DNA of 9,979 bases from Limousia pullorum (GCA_018714545.1 DVNG01000062.1:1-9979), one strand, 5' to 3'. Positions 1 through 6,421 are shown, numbered from the stretch's first letter. Numbers and translations: made by a program. The notes: generated from the sequence alone by a model not told the origin.

Positions 1-549
1 TCAATATCCCCTCTCTTTCAAATAAGCCTTTAGCCTTTTTCTTGTATGAAAAAGCATTGATTTAACCTTGCTTTGACTGAAACCGTATTTTTCCGAAATG
101 CTCTGTATTGAGTCCAAAAACCAATATCGTCTTATAAAAACATTCCTTTGGGTTTCTTTTTCTTCTTTTAAAAACTCACTGATGATACTGCACAGCTCTT
201 TATTTTCTATTGTTTCAGTTACATTTTCAGATGAGATTATATTTTCCAGCTCTGACAACGCTGTCACAAGTTCCGGAGAACGCTTTTTTGCGTTATTATA
301 GTCAAGTTTTTTCAATGAGAGATTTCGAGTTAGTTTACATATAAAAGCAGAGAAATTAAGAGGCTTTACCGGCGGTATAGTGTTCCACAAATTCATATAC
401 GTATCGCTTACACACTCTTTTACATCCTCTTTATCATTCAAAATATTTTTTGCCACTGAATAGCAAAGCTGACCGTATTTTTTATCGGTTTCATCAATAG
501 CTTTTTCATCACGCTGAAAATACAAATCAATTATTTTTACATCCTCCAC
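1..549 (-). CDS. ECF-like sigma-70 family RNA polymerase sigma factor
   Basis: A 182-residue protein with the two-domain layout of small sigma-70 family factors. An N-terminal region 2-like segment lies at about residues 15-60 (AIDETDKKYG, then DVKECVSDTYMNLW). A C-terminal region 4 helix-turn-helix lies at about 132-178 (SISEKYGFSQSKVKSMLFHTRKRL). It should direct RNA polymerase to a small regulon, which cannot be inferred here. I chose the GTG at 549 because an AGAGGTG ribosome binding site sits 5 bases upstream and family members start right there (xEDxKIIDLY); an upstream in-frame TTG at 567 has no such site. The TGA stop is the first three bases of the window, so the gene is complete, but any partner such as an anti-sigma gene lies outside. 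A small AAGGG/CCCTT hairpin (566-581) precedes the binding site. The family call is firm; the regulon is unknown. Confidence 0.88.
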   Translation of the reverse strand: MEDVKIIDLYFQRDEKAIDETDKKYGQLCYSVAKNILNDKEDVKECVSDTYMNLWNTIPPVKPLNFSAFICKLTRNLSLKKLDYNNAKKRSPELVTALSELENIISSENVTETIENKELCSIISEFLKEEKETQRNVFIRRYWFLDSIQSISEKYGFSQSKVKSMLFHTRKRLKAYLKERGY

Positions 550-610
550 ATCATCACCTCTTATCAAGGGACAATCCCCTTACATCTATTAAGTACGTTT
601 TTTCAGCAAA

Positions 611-673
611 AGGTTGCTCCCCAGAGGACTCTGTCCTCCGAACCTCCTGCCAAAGGGACGGTGGTCCCTTTGG
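611..673. repeat. Palindromic extragenic element (REP-like, two hairpins)
   Basis: The first hairpin is closed by AGGTT (611-615) and AACCT (641-645), with a perfect inner stem GAGGAC/GTCCTC around a three-base loop (624-638). The second is a perfect 10-bp stem, CCAAAGGGAC/GTCCCTTTGG (650-659 with 664-673), with a GGTG loop. Neither is followed by a T-run, so they do not look like intrinsic terminators. The paired layout in an intergenic gap resembles REP/BIME-type repeats. Only one copy is in this window, so repetition elsewhere is an inference. Confidence 0.5.
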
Positions 674-801
674 AATCCCGGGTCTGCTCACATACGGTTC
701 TTAGTTGGAAAATAAGTTCATCGTGCATTTATGTTTAGATTATTTTACATCAAAGCTAACTGTAGCATAACCATTCCAAATCGCTTAACAAAACGTCTCG
801 C

Positions 802-849
802 CTGCCGTGTAATCAACCCCTATTTCTATATGTTCCCCCTGCACGGCAG
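802..849 (-). repeat. Inverted repeat downstream of the upp terminator
   Basis: CTGCCGTG (802-809) pairs perfectly with CACGGCAG (842-849) across a 32-base loop. The CTGCCG/CGGCAG core is the same as in the adjacent terminator (862-888), so the arms of the two hairpins could pair alternatively. It may be a second, weaker transcript-end structure or the remnant of a duplicated terminator. Confidence 0.45.
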
Positions 850-853
850 ATAT

Positions 854-888
854 AAAAAAATAAAACGGCAGGGGTAAGCTGCCGTTTT
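854..888 (-). terminator. Intrinsic terminator of the purC-purB-purA-rpiB-upp operon
   Basis: On the minus strand, a perfect 10-bp stem AAAACGGCAG/CTGCCGTTTT (879-888 with 862-871) with a 7-base loop is followed by A and seven T residues (854-861). It starts 15 bases after the upp stop codon, which makes it the natural end of the operon. Confidence 0.9.
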
Positions 889-903
889 TGGTTATTTTAA
901 AAA

Positions 904-1536
904 TTATTTAGTTCCGAAAATTCTGTCGCCTGCATCGCCGAGACCCGGGAGAATATAGCAGTTCTTGTCAAGTCCCTCGTCCTTTGCTGCGCAGTAAACC
1001 TGAACGTCAGGATGAGCTGAAGTCAAAGCTCTGATTCCCTCAGGAGCTGCCAAAATGCAGAGGAATTTTATTGACCTTGGCTTGCTCTGCTTGATGATGG
1101 AAATTGCATCAACTGCGCTTCCGCCTGTTGCAAGCATTGGGTCAAGTACAAAAACATCTCTCTCTGAAATATCAGAGGGCAGTTTTTTGTAATATTCCAC
1201 CGGCTGATGTGTTGTTTCGTCTCTGTAAAGGCCGATATGTCCAACCTTAGCAGCAGGAACCATGCTGAGCATTGCGTCAAGCATGCCGCAGCCTGCTCTG
1301 AGAATAGGAACAAATGCAAGCTTTCTGCCTGCGATTACCTTTGAAGTTGTAGAAGCCATAGGTGTTTCGATTTCAACCTCTTTTAAAGGCAAATCCCTTG
1401 TAGCCTCGTAACACATAAGCATGGAAACCTCTGAAACAAGCTCTCTGAAAAGCTTGCTGCCGGTATTTTTGTCCCTCATAAATGTAAGTTTATGCTGTAT
1501 AAGTGGATGGTCAAAAACAGTAACCTGATTTTCCAT
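904..1536 (-). CDS. upp: Uracil phosphoribosyltransferase
   Basis: Converts uracil plus PRPP to UMP in cytosolic pyrimidine salvage. The 210-residue length matches the family (about 208 in E. coli). The PRPP-binding loop DPMLATGGS is at residues 132-140, and the C-terminal uracil-binding segment GLGDAGDRIFGT at 198-209. The ILRAGCGM motif (78-85) is also typical. I took ATG 1536 (MENQVTVFDHP) because family members begin close to this point; an in-frame TTG at 1560 would add eight residues. The ribosome binding site is weak for either start (a GAAAGAAGA stretch), unlike the strong sites of its neighbours, so translation may depend on read-through from rpiB 39 bases upstream. It is the last gene of the operon. 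Confidence 0.96.
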   Translation of the reverse strand: MENQVTVFDHPLIQHKLTFMRDKNTGSKLFRELVSEVSMLMCYEATRDLPLKEVEIETPMASTTSKVIAGRKLAFVPILRAGCGMLDAMLSMVPAAKVGHIGLYRDETTHQPVEYYKKLPSDISERDVFVLDPMLATGGSAVDAISIIKQSKPRSIKFLCILAAPEGIRALTSAHPDVQVYCAAKDEGLDKNCYILPGLGDAGDRIFGTK

Positions 1537-1575
1537 AAATTCACGTCTTCTTTCTGTCAAAACTTGAATGATAAC

Positions 1576-2031
1576 TTACTCTTTATCCTCAAAAGTACCG
1601 TTTTCGATTTCAGTTATCATGTTAACTCTGTTTTCGTGTCTTCCGCCATCGAAATCAGTGGTGAGGAAAATTTCCGCAAGTCTTACAGCCATATCGGATG
1701 AAATTACTCTGCCGCCCATGCAAAGAACATTTGCATTGTTATGACGTCTTGTCATCTCTGCGCAGAATTCATCGCTTACAACAGCTGCTCTAATCCCCTT
1801 AACCTTGTTTGCCGCCATAGAAATACCTATGCCTGTGCCGCAGCAAAGAATACCAAGCTCGCACTCGCCGCTTGAAACAGCCTTTCCTACCTTATAAGCG
1901 TACAAAGGATAATCAACGCTTTCCTCGCTGAAACAGCCAAAATATTTGTATTCAATGCCCTTTTCGTCAAGATACTTTCTAACTGCGGACAAAATTCCGT
2001 AACCGCCGTGGTCACACCCTAATGCTATCAT
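1576..2031 (-). CDS. rpiB: Ribose-5-phosphate isomerase B
   Basis: Interconverts ribulose-5-phosphate and ribose-5-phosphate in the pentose phosphate pathway, the route to PRPP. The 151-residue length is normal for RpiB. Visible family motifs are CDHGG at 6-10 (Asp7 and His8 of the substrate pocket), the loop CGTGIGISMAANK starting at 64 with the expected catalytic cysteine Cys64, HNNANVLCMGGR at 97-108 and GGRHENR at 129-135. RpiB relatives also act on allose-6-phosphate or galactose-6-phosphate; placement between purA and upp favours the ribose-5-phosphate role. A GGAGG site (2037-2041) lies 5 bases before the ATG. LacAB-type isomerases are a less likely alternative. Confidence 0.93.
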   Translation of the reverse strand: MIALGCDHGGYGILSAVRKYLDEKGIEYKYFGCFSEESVDYPLYAYKVGKAVSSGECELGILCCGTGIGISMAANKVKGIRAAVVSDEFCAEMTRRHNNANVLCMGGRVISSDMAVRLAEIFLTTDFDGGRHENRVNMITEIENGTFEDKE

Positions 2032-2042
2032 CTTTACCTCCG

Positions 2043-2057
2043 TCGGCTTACAGCCGA
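2043..2057 (-). promoter_or_regulatory. Small hairpin touching the rpiB ribosome binding site
   Basis: TCGGCT (2043-2048) pairs perfectly with AGCCGA (2052-2057) around a three-base loop. It lies one base upstream of the GGAGG site of rpiB on the transcript. It has no T-run, so it is not a terminator. It could tune rpiB translation or mark an mRNA processing point in the purA-rpiB junction; that role is inferred. Confidence 0.4.
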
Positions 2058-2090
2058 AATAAATTAAATCAAAAATTTAAAATAACAAAA

Positions 2091-3368
2091 TTATCTGTAG
2101 ATTATGTGGTCTCTTGAAGGACCGTTGGAAACCATACCGATTTTAATGCCGATTTCCTTTTCTGCAAACTCAATGTAGTTTCTGCAGTTTTCAGGCAAAT
2201 CCTCATACTTCTTAACATTTGAGATATCGCATTTCCAGCCCGGAAGAACCTTCAAAACAGGCTTACATCTCTTAAGCTTTGTTGTTGATGGGAAATAGTC
2301 GATAACCTTTCCGTCAAGCTCGTAGCCAACGCAAACAGGGATTTCATCAAGATAACCCAAAACGTCGAGAACAGTAAATGCAACTGTCGTTGTACCCTGA
2401 ACACGGCAGCCGTATCTTGTTGCCACAAGGTCAAGCCAACCCATTCTTCTTGGTCTGCCTGTAGTTGCGCCGTACTCGCCGCCGTCGCCGCCTCTTCTTC
2501 TGAGCTCGTCTGCTTCTTCGCCGAAAATTTCGCTTACAAACTCGCCTGCGCCTACTGCACTGGAATAAGCCTTAACAACAGTTACAACCTCTTTAATCTC
2601 GTAAGGAGGAATACCTGCGCCTACTGCGCCGTAGCCTGCGATTGTGTTTGAAGATGTAACCATCGGATAAATACCGAAGTCTGTATCTTTAAGTGCGCCC
2701 AGCTGACCCTCAAGCAAAATGTTTTTGCCTGCTTTTACAGCCTCGTACACAATGCTGAATGTATCTGCAACATAAGGAGCCAAAGCTTCCTTATACTCCA
2801 TAAGCTTGTTGAAAATCTCGTCAACTGTGATTTCAGGCTTGTTGTAGAGATTTCTCAAGGTAGCGTTTTTGATTTCAAGAGCGTGAACAATCTTTGCCTT
2901 GAGGCTGTCCACGTCGTCAAAAAGCTCGTTTACCTGGAAACCAATCTTTGAATATTTATCTGAATAGAAAGGAGCGATACCACTTTTTGTAGAACCGAAA
3001 GAATTTTTACCAAGTCTTTCCTCTTCATAGCAGTCGAAAGCCACATGATAAGGCATAACAATCTGTGCTCTGTCGGAAACAACGATATTTGGCTTCGGAA
3101 CTCCTCTCTCCTCCAAGGATTTCATCTCTTTAACAAAATTCTCCACGCTGAAAGCAACGCCGTTGCCGATAATATTTAAAATATGCTGGTGGAAAACACC
3201 GGATGGAAGCTGATGAAGTGCAAACTTACCGTAATTGTTGATTATGGTATGACCTGCGTTGCTTCCTCCCTGGAAACGAATAACAATGTCGCTTTCCTGA
3301 GCTAAAACATCGGTAATTTTACCTTTGCCCTCGTCGCCCCAGTTAGCGCCAACAATAGCTTTTACCAT
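2091..3368 (-). CDS. purA: Adenylosuccinate synthetase, divergent type
   Basis: Makes adenylosuccinate from IMP, aspartate and GTP, the first committed step to AMP; PurB finishes the job. The 425 residues fit the family (432 in E. coli). The N-terminal GDEGKGK loop at 11-17 with catalytic Asp12, and NAGHT with catalytic His40, are intact. TTGRPRRMGWLD at 302-313 is also standard. Several active-site segments differ from the E. coli enzyme. The IMP loop EGAQG reads EGQLG (220-224). The guanine-recognition TKLD reads TVLD (332-335). The segment holding Arg143 reads KYSKIG (138-143). This looks like a Clostridia-type subgroup rather than decay, since the rest is well preserved. AAGGAG lies 8 bases before the ATG. 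It is third in the operon, 62 bases after purB. Confidence 0.94.
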   Translation of the reverse strand: MVKAIVGANWGDEGKGKITDVLAQESDIVIRFQGGSNAGHTIINNYGKFALHQLPSGVFHQHILNIIGNGVAFSVENFVKEMKSLEERGVPKPNIVVSDRAQIVMPYHVAFDCYEEERLGKNSFGSTKSGIAPFYSDKYSKIGFQVNELFDDVDSLKAKIVHALEIKNATLRNLYNKPEITVDEIFNKLMEYKEALAPYVADTFSIVYEAVKAGKNILLEGQLGALKDTDFGIYPMVTSSNTIAGYGAVGAGIPPYEIKEVVTVVKAYSSAVGAGEFVSEIFGEEADELRRRGGDGGEYGATTGRPRRMGWLDLVATRYGCRVQGTTTVAFTVLDVLGYLDEIPVCVGYELDGKVIDYFPSTTKLKRCKPVLKVLPGWKCDISNVKKYEDLPENCRNYIEFAEKEIGIKIGMVSNGPSRDHIIYR

Positions 3369-3430
3369 TTTTTCTGCTCCTTAACAATATATTTTTCTTT
3401 ATCTTTTGGATTAAATAAAATCCTTATAAC

Positions 3431-4867
3431 TTACACGTTAATTTCTGCTTTCTCAAGCTCAACATCGCTGTACTTTGCAAGAGCAGGCTCTACTACATCT
3501 CTCAAAAATTCCTCTGTCTGCTCTTTTGCTCTGCCTGTGTACTTTTCAGGCTGCAAAATACTTTCAAGCTCTTCCAATGTTACGCCGAAAGCAGGGTCAG
3601 CGGCAATTCTCTCAAGAAGGTCGTTTTCTCCGCCCTCTTCCTTGATTACCTTAGAAGCTGCCATTGAATGAACTCTTATTCTCTCGTGGAGAACCTGACG
3701 GTCTGCGCCTCTGTACTTAACTGCGTCCATCATGATATTTTCTGTAGCCATAAACGGAAGCTCTTTTCTAAGACGCTGTTCGATAACCTTTGGATATACA
3801 ACCAAACCGTCTGCTACGTTTGCATAGAGGTTCAAAATTGCGTCAACTGCAAGGAAAGCCTCAGGAATACTCAATCTCTTGTTTGCGCTGTCGTCCAAGG
3901 TTCTCTCAAACCACTGTGTGGCTGTTGTAAATGCTCCGTTTAAAACGTCAACCATTACATATCTTGAAAGTGATCCGATTCTCTCGCTTCTCATTGGGTT
4001 TCTCTTGTAAGCCATAGCTGATGAACCAATCTGATTTTTCTCGAAAGGCTCTTCAATTTCCTTGAGGTGCTGCAAAAGTCTTATGTCATTTGAGAACTTT
4101 GCTGCGCTCTGTGCTATTGAACTTAAAACATTGAGAATCTGTGTGTCAAGCTTTCTTGAATATGTCTGACCGGAAACAGGGAAGCAGCCCTGATATCCCA
4201 TCTTCTCTGCTATCTTCTTGTCAAGAGCCTTAACCTTTTCGTGGTCGCCCTCGAAAAGCTCCAAAAAGCTTGCCTGTGTACCTGTTGTTCCCTTGGAACC
4301 CAAAAGCTTAGCCTTTGAAAGCTGATATTCAACATCTTCCAAGTCCATCATAAGTTCCTGAATCCACAGAGAAGCTCTTTTTCCCACGGTTGTAGGCTGT
4401 GCAGGCTGGAAATGAGTGAAAGCCAAAGTTGGCAGAGCCTTGTACTTGTCAGCAAAAGCAGAAAGCTCTCTGATAACATTTACAAGCTTATTTCTAACAA
4501 GCTTCAAAGCCTCAGTCATAATGATTATATCTGTGTTATCGCCAACATAGCAGGAAGTTGCGCCCAAGTGGATAATACCCTTTGCGTTTGGGCACTGAAC
4601 ACCGTAAGCGTATACGTGGCTCATAACATCGTGGCGGACAAGCTTTTCTCTTTCCTCGGCAACCTCATAGTTTATATCGTCCTTGTGAGCCTTGAGCTCA
4701 TCAATCTGCTCCTGTGTTACAGGCAGACCAAGCTCCATTTCAGCTTCTGCAAGGGCAATCCAAAGTCTTCTCCATGTGCGGAATTTCATATCCGGTGAAA
4801 AAAGATATTTCATTTCCTTGTCGGCATATCTTGATGACAAGGGTGATTCATAGGTATCTCTGGCCAT
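3431..4867 (-). CDS. purB: Adenylosuccinate lyase
   Basis: Removes fumarate from SAICAR (making AICAR) and from adenylosuccinate (making AMP), so it acts on the products of both neighbours, PurC and PurA. It is a member of the fumarase/aspartase superfamily. The signature GSSAMAYKRNP (281-291) is complete, as are the THFQPAQPTT segment at 151-160 (His152) and TSCYVGDNTD near 104-113. At 478 residues it belongs to the longer lyase type that resembles animal enzymes, not the roughly 430-residue Bacillus type. A GGAGGAG site precedes the ATG by 5 bases. It is second in the operon, after a 167-base gap from purC that contains a hairpin. Confidence 0.96.
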   Translation of the reverse strand: MARDTYESPLSSRYADKEMKYLFSPDMKFRTWRRLWIALAEAEMELGLPVTQEQIDELKAHKDDINYEVAEEREKLVRHDVMSHVYAYGVQCPNAKGIIHLGATSCYVGDNTDIIIMTEALKLVRNKLVNVIRELSAFADKYKALPTLAFTHFQPAQPTTVGKRASLWIQELMMDLEDVEYQLSKAKLLGSKGTTGTQASFLELFEGDHEKVKALDKKIAEKMGYQGCFPVSGQTYSRKLDTQILNVLSSIAQSAAKFSNDIRLLQHLKEIEEPFEKNQIGSSAMAYKRNPMRSERIGSLSRYVMVDVLNGAFTTATQWFERTLDDSANKRLSIPEAFLAVDAILNLYANVADGLVVYPKVIEQRLRKELPFMATENIMMDAVKYRGADRQVLHERIRVHSMAASKVIKEEGGENDLLERIAADPAFGVTLEELESILQPEKYTGRAKEQTEEFLRDVVEPALAKYSDVELEKAEINV

Positions 4868-4980
4868 TTTTACTCCTCCGTAATTTTCAAAACTCTGTGA
4901 TGAAAGGCTATAAGTTAAATAAAACTCACATTAGATTGAAATTATTCAAAAATTTATAAAACCTTAATTAACAAGTACAA

Positions 4981-5004
4981 GCGGCAAGTTAAAAACTTTG
5001 CCGC
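4981..5004 (-). promoter_or_regulatory. Hairpin in the purC-purB gap
   Basis: GCGGCAA pairs with TTGCCGC over 7 bp and continues past a one-base bulge as GTT/AAC. It begins 31 bases after the purC stop. On the minus strand it is followed by TTGTACTTGTTAATT, which is T-rich but not a clean T-run. It may be a weak terminator or an mRNA-stabilising structure that lowers expression of the distal genes relative to purC. No clear promoter for purB was seen in the remaining AT-rich bases (4868-4980). Confidence 0.5.
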
Positions 5005-5034
5005 CTGCCTTTACAGACAAATCGTCCGATAATA

Positions 5035-5739
5035 TTATAAACCAAGTCTTCTCATCATTTCGGCATAAGCCTCTTCAACGCCGCCCATATCTCTGCGGAA
5101 ACGGTCCTTGTCGAGCTTCTCGCCTGTGTTGATATCCCAGAAACGGCATGTGTCAGGTGAAATCTCGTCAGCAAGAAGGATTTCGCCGTGGAATCTGCCG
5201 AACTCAAGCTTAAAGTCGATAAGGTCAACATTGCACTCTTTGAAGAACTGAACCATGTAGTCGTTTACCTTCAAAGCCATCTCAGCAATCTTGTCAACCT
5301 CTTCCTTAGTTGCAAGCTCAGCTGCCAGAATGTGATACTCGTTAACGATTGGGTCGCCCAAATCGTCGTTCTTGTAGCAGAACTCAAGAACAGTAGTCTT
5401 CATAGGTGTGCCCTCAGGAAGACCAAGTCTTTTTGAAAGGCTGCCTGCAGCCTTATTTCTAACGATAACCTCAAGAGGAACAATTTCAACCTTCTTAACA
5501 ACTGTTTCTCTGTCGTTGAGCTCCTCAACGAAATGTGTCTTTACTCCAACCTCTTCCAGTTTCTGGAACATGAAGTTGCTCATTCTGTTGTTAACAACGC
5601 CTTTGCCAACGATAGTGCCTTTTTTGAGGCCGTTGAAAGCTGTTGCATCGTCCTTGTAGGAAACTATGCAGTAGTCAGGGTTGTCAGTTGCATAAACTTT
5701 CTTTGCTTTACCTTCGTAAATCATTTCTGCTTTATTCAT
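5035..5739 (-). CDS. purC: SAICAR synthetase (phosphoribosylaminoimidazole-succinocarboxamide synthase)
   Basis: Joins aspartate to CAIR using ATP, giving SAICAR in de novo purine synthesis. The 234-residue length matches the bacterial single-domain enzyme (237 in E. coli). Family motifs are YEGKAKKVY near the N-terminus (8-16), LEVIVRNKAAGS at 89-100, LIDFKLEFGR at 173-182 and LADEISPDTCRFWD at 189-202. AGGAGG sits 7 bases before the ATG. It is the first gene of the operon, with a promoter about 70 bases upstream and a short leader that contains a small hairpin (5763-5780). I saw no purine-riboswitch core in that leader. The other IMP-pathway genes (purE, purF, purM and so on) must lie elsewhere. 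Confidence 0.97.
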   Translation of the reverse strand: MNKAEMIYEGKAKKVYATDNPDYCIVSYKDDATAFNGLKKGTIVGKGVVNNRMSNFMFQKLEEVGVKTHFVEELNDRETVVKKVEIVPLEVIVRNKAAGSLSKRLGLPEGTPMKTTVLEFCYKNDDLGDPIVNEYHILAAELATKEEVDKIAEMALKVNDYMVQFFKECNVDLIDFKLEFGRFHGEILLADEISPDTCRFWDINTGEKLDKDRFRRDMGGVEEAYAEMMRRLGL

Positions 5740-5810
5740 TACAATTCCTCCTAAAGCTATAGCGGCATAATAGTACGCCGAACTTCATATGTTTCTGCCA
5801 TACAGTTAAT

Positions 5811-5839
5811 ATTATAATATAAATCCCAATTTAAAGCAA
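5811..5839 (-). promoter_or_regulatory. Sigma-A promoter for the purC operon
   Basis: On the minus strand TTGCTT (5834-5839), a 17-base spacer and a perfect TATAAT (5811-5816) stand about 72 bases before the purC ATG. Transcription should start near 5804, giving a leader of about 65 bases that folds into CGGCGTA-CTAT-TATGCCG (5763-5780) just before the ribosome binding site. I could not recognise a PurR box. Confidence 0.8.
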
Positions 5840-5930
5840 GACATAAAGGCATAATAAATGTCAAATTTTTTAAAAGCGGCGGGATTAACAGTAAAAATGA
5901 AAAAAATACGGTAAAAAAGAAAATTAACAC

Positions 5931-5959
5931 TTGATTTTTTGAAAACAATGTTGTATAAT
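5931..5959 (+). promoter_or_regulatory. Promoter of the tRNA-Leu locus
   Basis: TTGATT (5931-5936), a 17-base spacer and a perfect TATAAT (5954-5959) lie 19 bases before the first tRNA-like sequence, the usual layout of a tRNA promoter. It now leads into a broken tRNA 5' half, but transcription could continue into the intact tRNA-Leu 190 bases further on. It is divergent from the purC promoter. Confidence 0.85.
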
Positions 5960-5978
5960 AACAGCTGTTACACGACAT

Positions 5979-6020
5979 GCCGGTGTGATGGAATTGGCAG
6001 ACGTAGTGGACTCAAAATCC
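5979..6020 (+). pseudogene. 5' half of a tRNA-Leu(CAA), truncated after the anticodon loop
   Basis: The first 26 bases are identical to the start of the intact tRNA-Leu at 6169, then three bases differ, then GGACTCAAAATCC (6008-6020) is identical again. This covers the acceptor 5' strand, D-arm and anticodon loop CTCAAAA. After 6020 the sequence is unrelated to tRNA: TCCCA cannot pair properly with the 5' strand GTGGA, and there is no T-loop or acceptor 3' strand. The original gene would have needed TCCAC here. It is best read as the left attachment junction of an integrative element that cut the host tRNA in its anticodon loop. A degenerate tandem tRNA copy is the alternative. Confidence 0.8.
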
Positions 6021-6094
6021 CATTCGTCTGTTGTTACCACTTCGGCTGAAGCCCTTGATTTTTCAAGGAAATTTGACAATTCAATATGTAAGCG

Positions 6095-6162
6095 ATTTTT
6101 AATGTCCCCCACGATGGACCTCCGATTTCTCAGAGGCTCCATCCGGGGTGCGACTTAAAAAT
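6095..6162. repeat. Long imperfect inverted repeat just before the intact tRNA-Leu
   Basis: Outer arms ATTTTTAA (6095-6102) and TTAAAAAT (6155-6162) are exact complements. Inside, CCCC pairs with GGGG (6145-6148), GATGGA (6113-6118) with TCCATC (6138-6143), and CCTC (6119-6122) with GAGG (6133-6136). Its inner arms carry the same ATGGACCTC-type sequence found near the integrase stop codon. It lacks a terminator-like T-run, so read-through into the tRNA at 6169 is plausible. Confidence 0.6.
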
Positions 6163-6168
6163 ATAAAT

Positions 6169-6256
6169 GCCGGTGTGATGGAATTGGCAGACGTGACGGA
6201 CTCAAAATCCGTTGGGCTAATCACCCGTGTGGGTTCGAGTCCCACCACCGGCACCA
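6169..6256 (+). tRNA. tRNA-Leu (anticodon CAA), intact, CCA encoded
   Basis: It folds completely. Acceptor GCCGGTG pairs with CACCGGC, the D-arm is normal, and the anticodon stem ACGGA/TCCGT holds loop CTCAAAA (anticodon CAA, reads UUG). A long class II variable arm (GGG/CCC) and T-stem GTGGG/CCCAC with loop TTCGAGT follow. Discriminator A is at 6253 and the encoded CCA ends at 6256. The anticodon stem is compensated within itself and differs from that of the broken copy at 5979, so both halves come from one source. I see no strong promoter of its own; TTGACA at 6073-6078 has only a poor partner at 19 bases. It probably relies on the promoter at 5931-5959. Confidence 0.96.
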
Positions 6257-6267
6257 GAACTCAATGG

Positions 6268-6311
6268 CTCGCAAACCCAGTAATATCAAGGGTTTGCGGG
6301 CTTTCTTTTTT
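6268..6311 (+). terminator. Intrinsic terminator of tRNA-Leu
   Basis: GCAAACCC (6271-6278) pairs with GGGTTTGC (6290-6297), extended by C-G and wobble pairs to 6268/6300, and is followed by CTTTCTTTTTT (6301-6311). It lies 11 bases after the tRNA CCA end and isolates the tRNA from the oppositely oriented integrase. Confidence 0.92.
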
Positions 6312-6367
6312 GCCCTACGCATTGGATTTTTCTCCATGCGCATCAGCAAACTCGGACTGTTTTTGGC

Positions 6368-6421
6368 ATGGACCTCCTGTTTTGAGGCAAATTTGGAGGT
6401 CCATTTCAGTCATGGACCACC
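6368..6421. repeat. Candidate integrase arm-type sites (attachment region)
   Basis: ATGGACCTCC (6368-6377) and its exact complement GGAGGTCCAT (6395-6404) form an inverted pair across 17 bases, ending two bases before the integrase stop codon. ATGGACCACC (6412-6421) is a third, one-mismatch copy inside the end of the gene. The same word occurs at 6114-6123 on the other side of the tRNA. The hairpin has no T-run on either strand, so it is not a normal integrase terminator. A role as arm sites for the integrase is inferred from placement and repetition. The rest of the gap, 6312-6367, shows nothing definite. Confidence 0.5.

Larger units (their letters stand above)
550..903. other. Gene-free gap between the sigma factor gene and upp
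   Basis: No credible coding frame. From left to right it holds a small hairpin before the sigma gene (566-581), a two-hairpin palindromic element (611-673), about 130 AT-rich bases in which I see nothing definite (674-801), an inverted repeat (802-849) and the upp operon terminator (854-888). Confidence 0.7.

Noticed and set aside
680..710. CATACGGTTC as a group II intron domain V end
   Set aside because: No matching domain V partner strand, no intron body and no reverse transcriptase frame.
5740..5810. Purine riboswitch in the purC leader
   Set aside because: The leader is only about 65 bases and I could not find the three-way junction or conserved core.
6073..6103. TTGACA plus TTTAAT as a private promoter for the intact tRNA
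   Set aside because: The spacing is 19 and the -10 is poor and buried in the palindrome; possible but not supported.
6368..6404. The 10-bp hairpin after the integrase stop as an intrinsic terminator
   Set aside because: No T-run follows on the minus strand (GCCAAAAACAG), and the loop is 17 bases.
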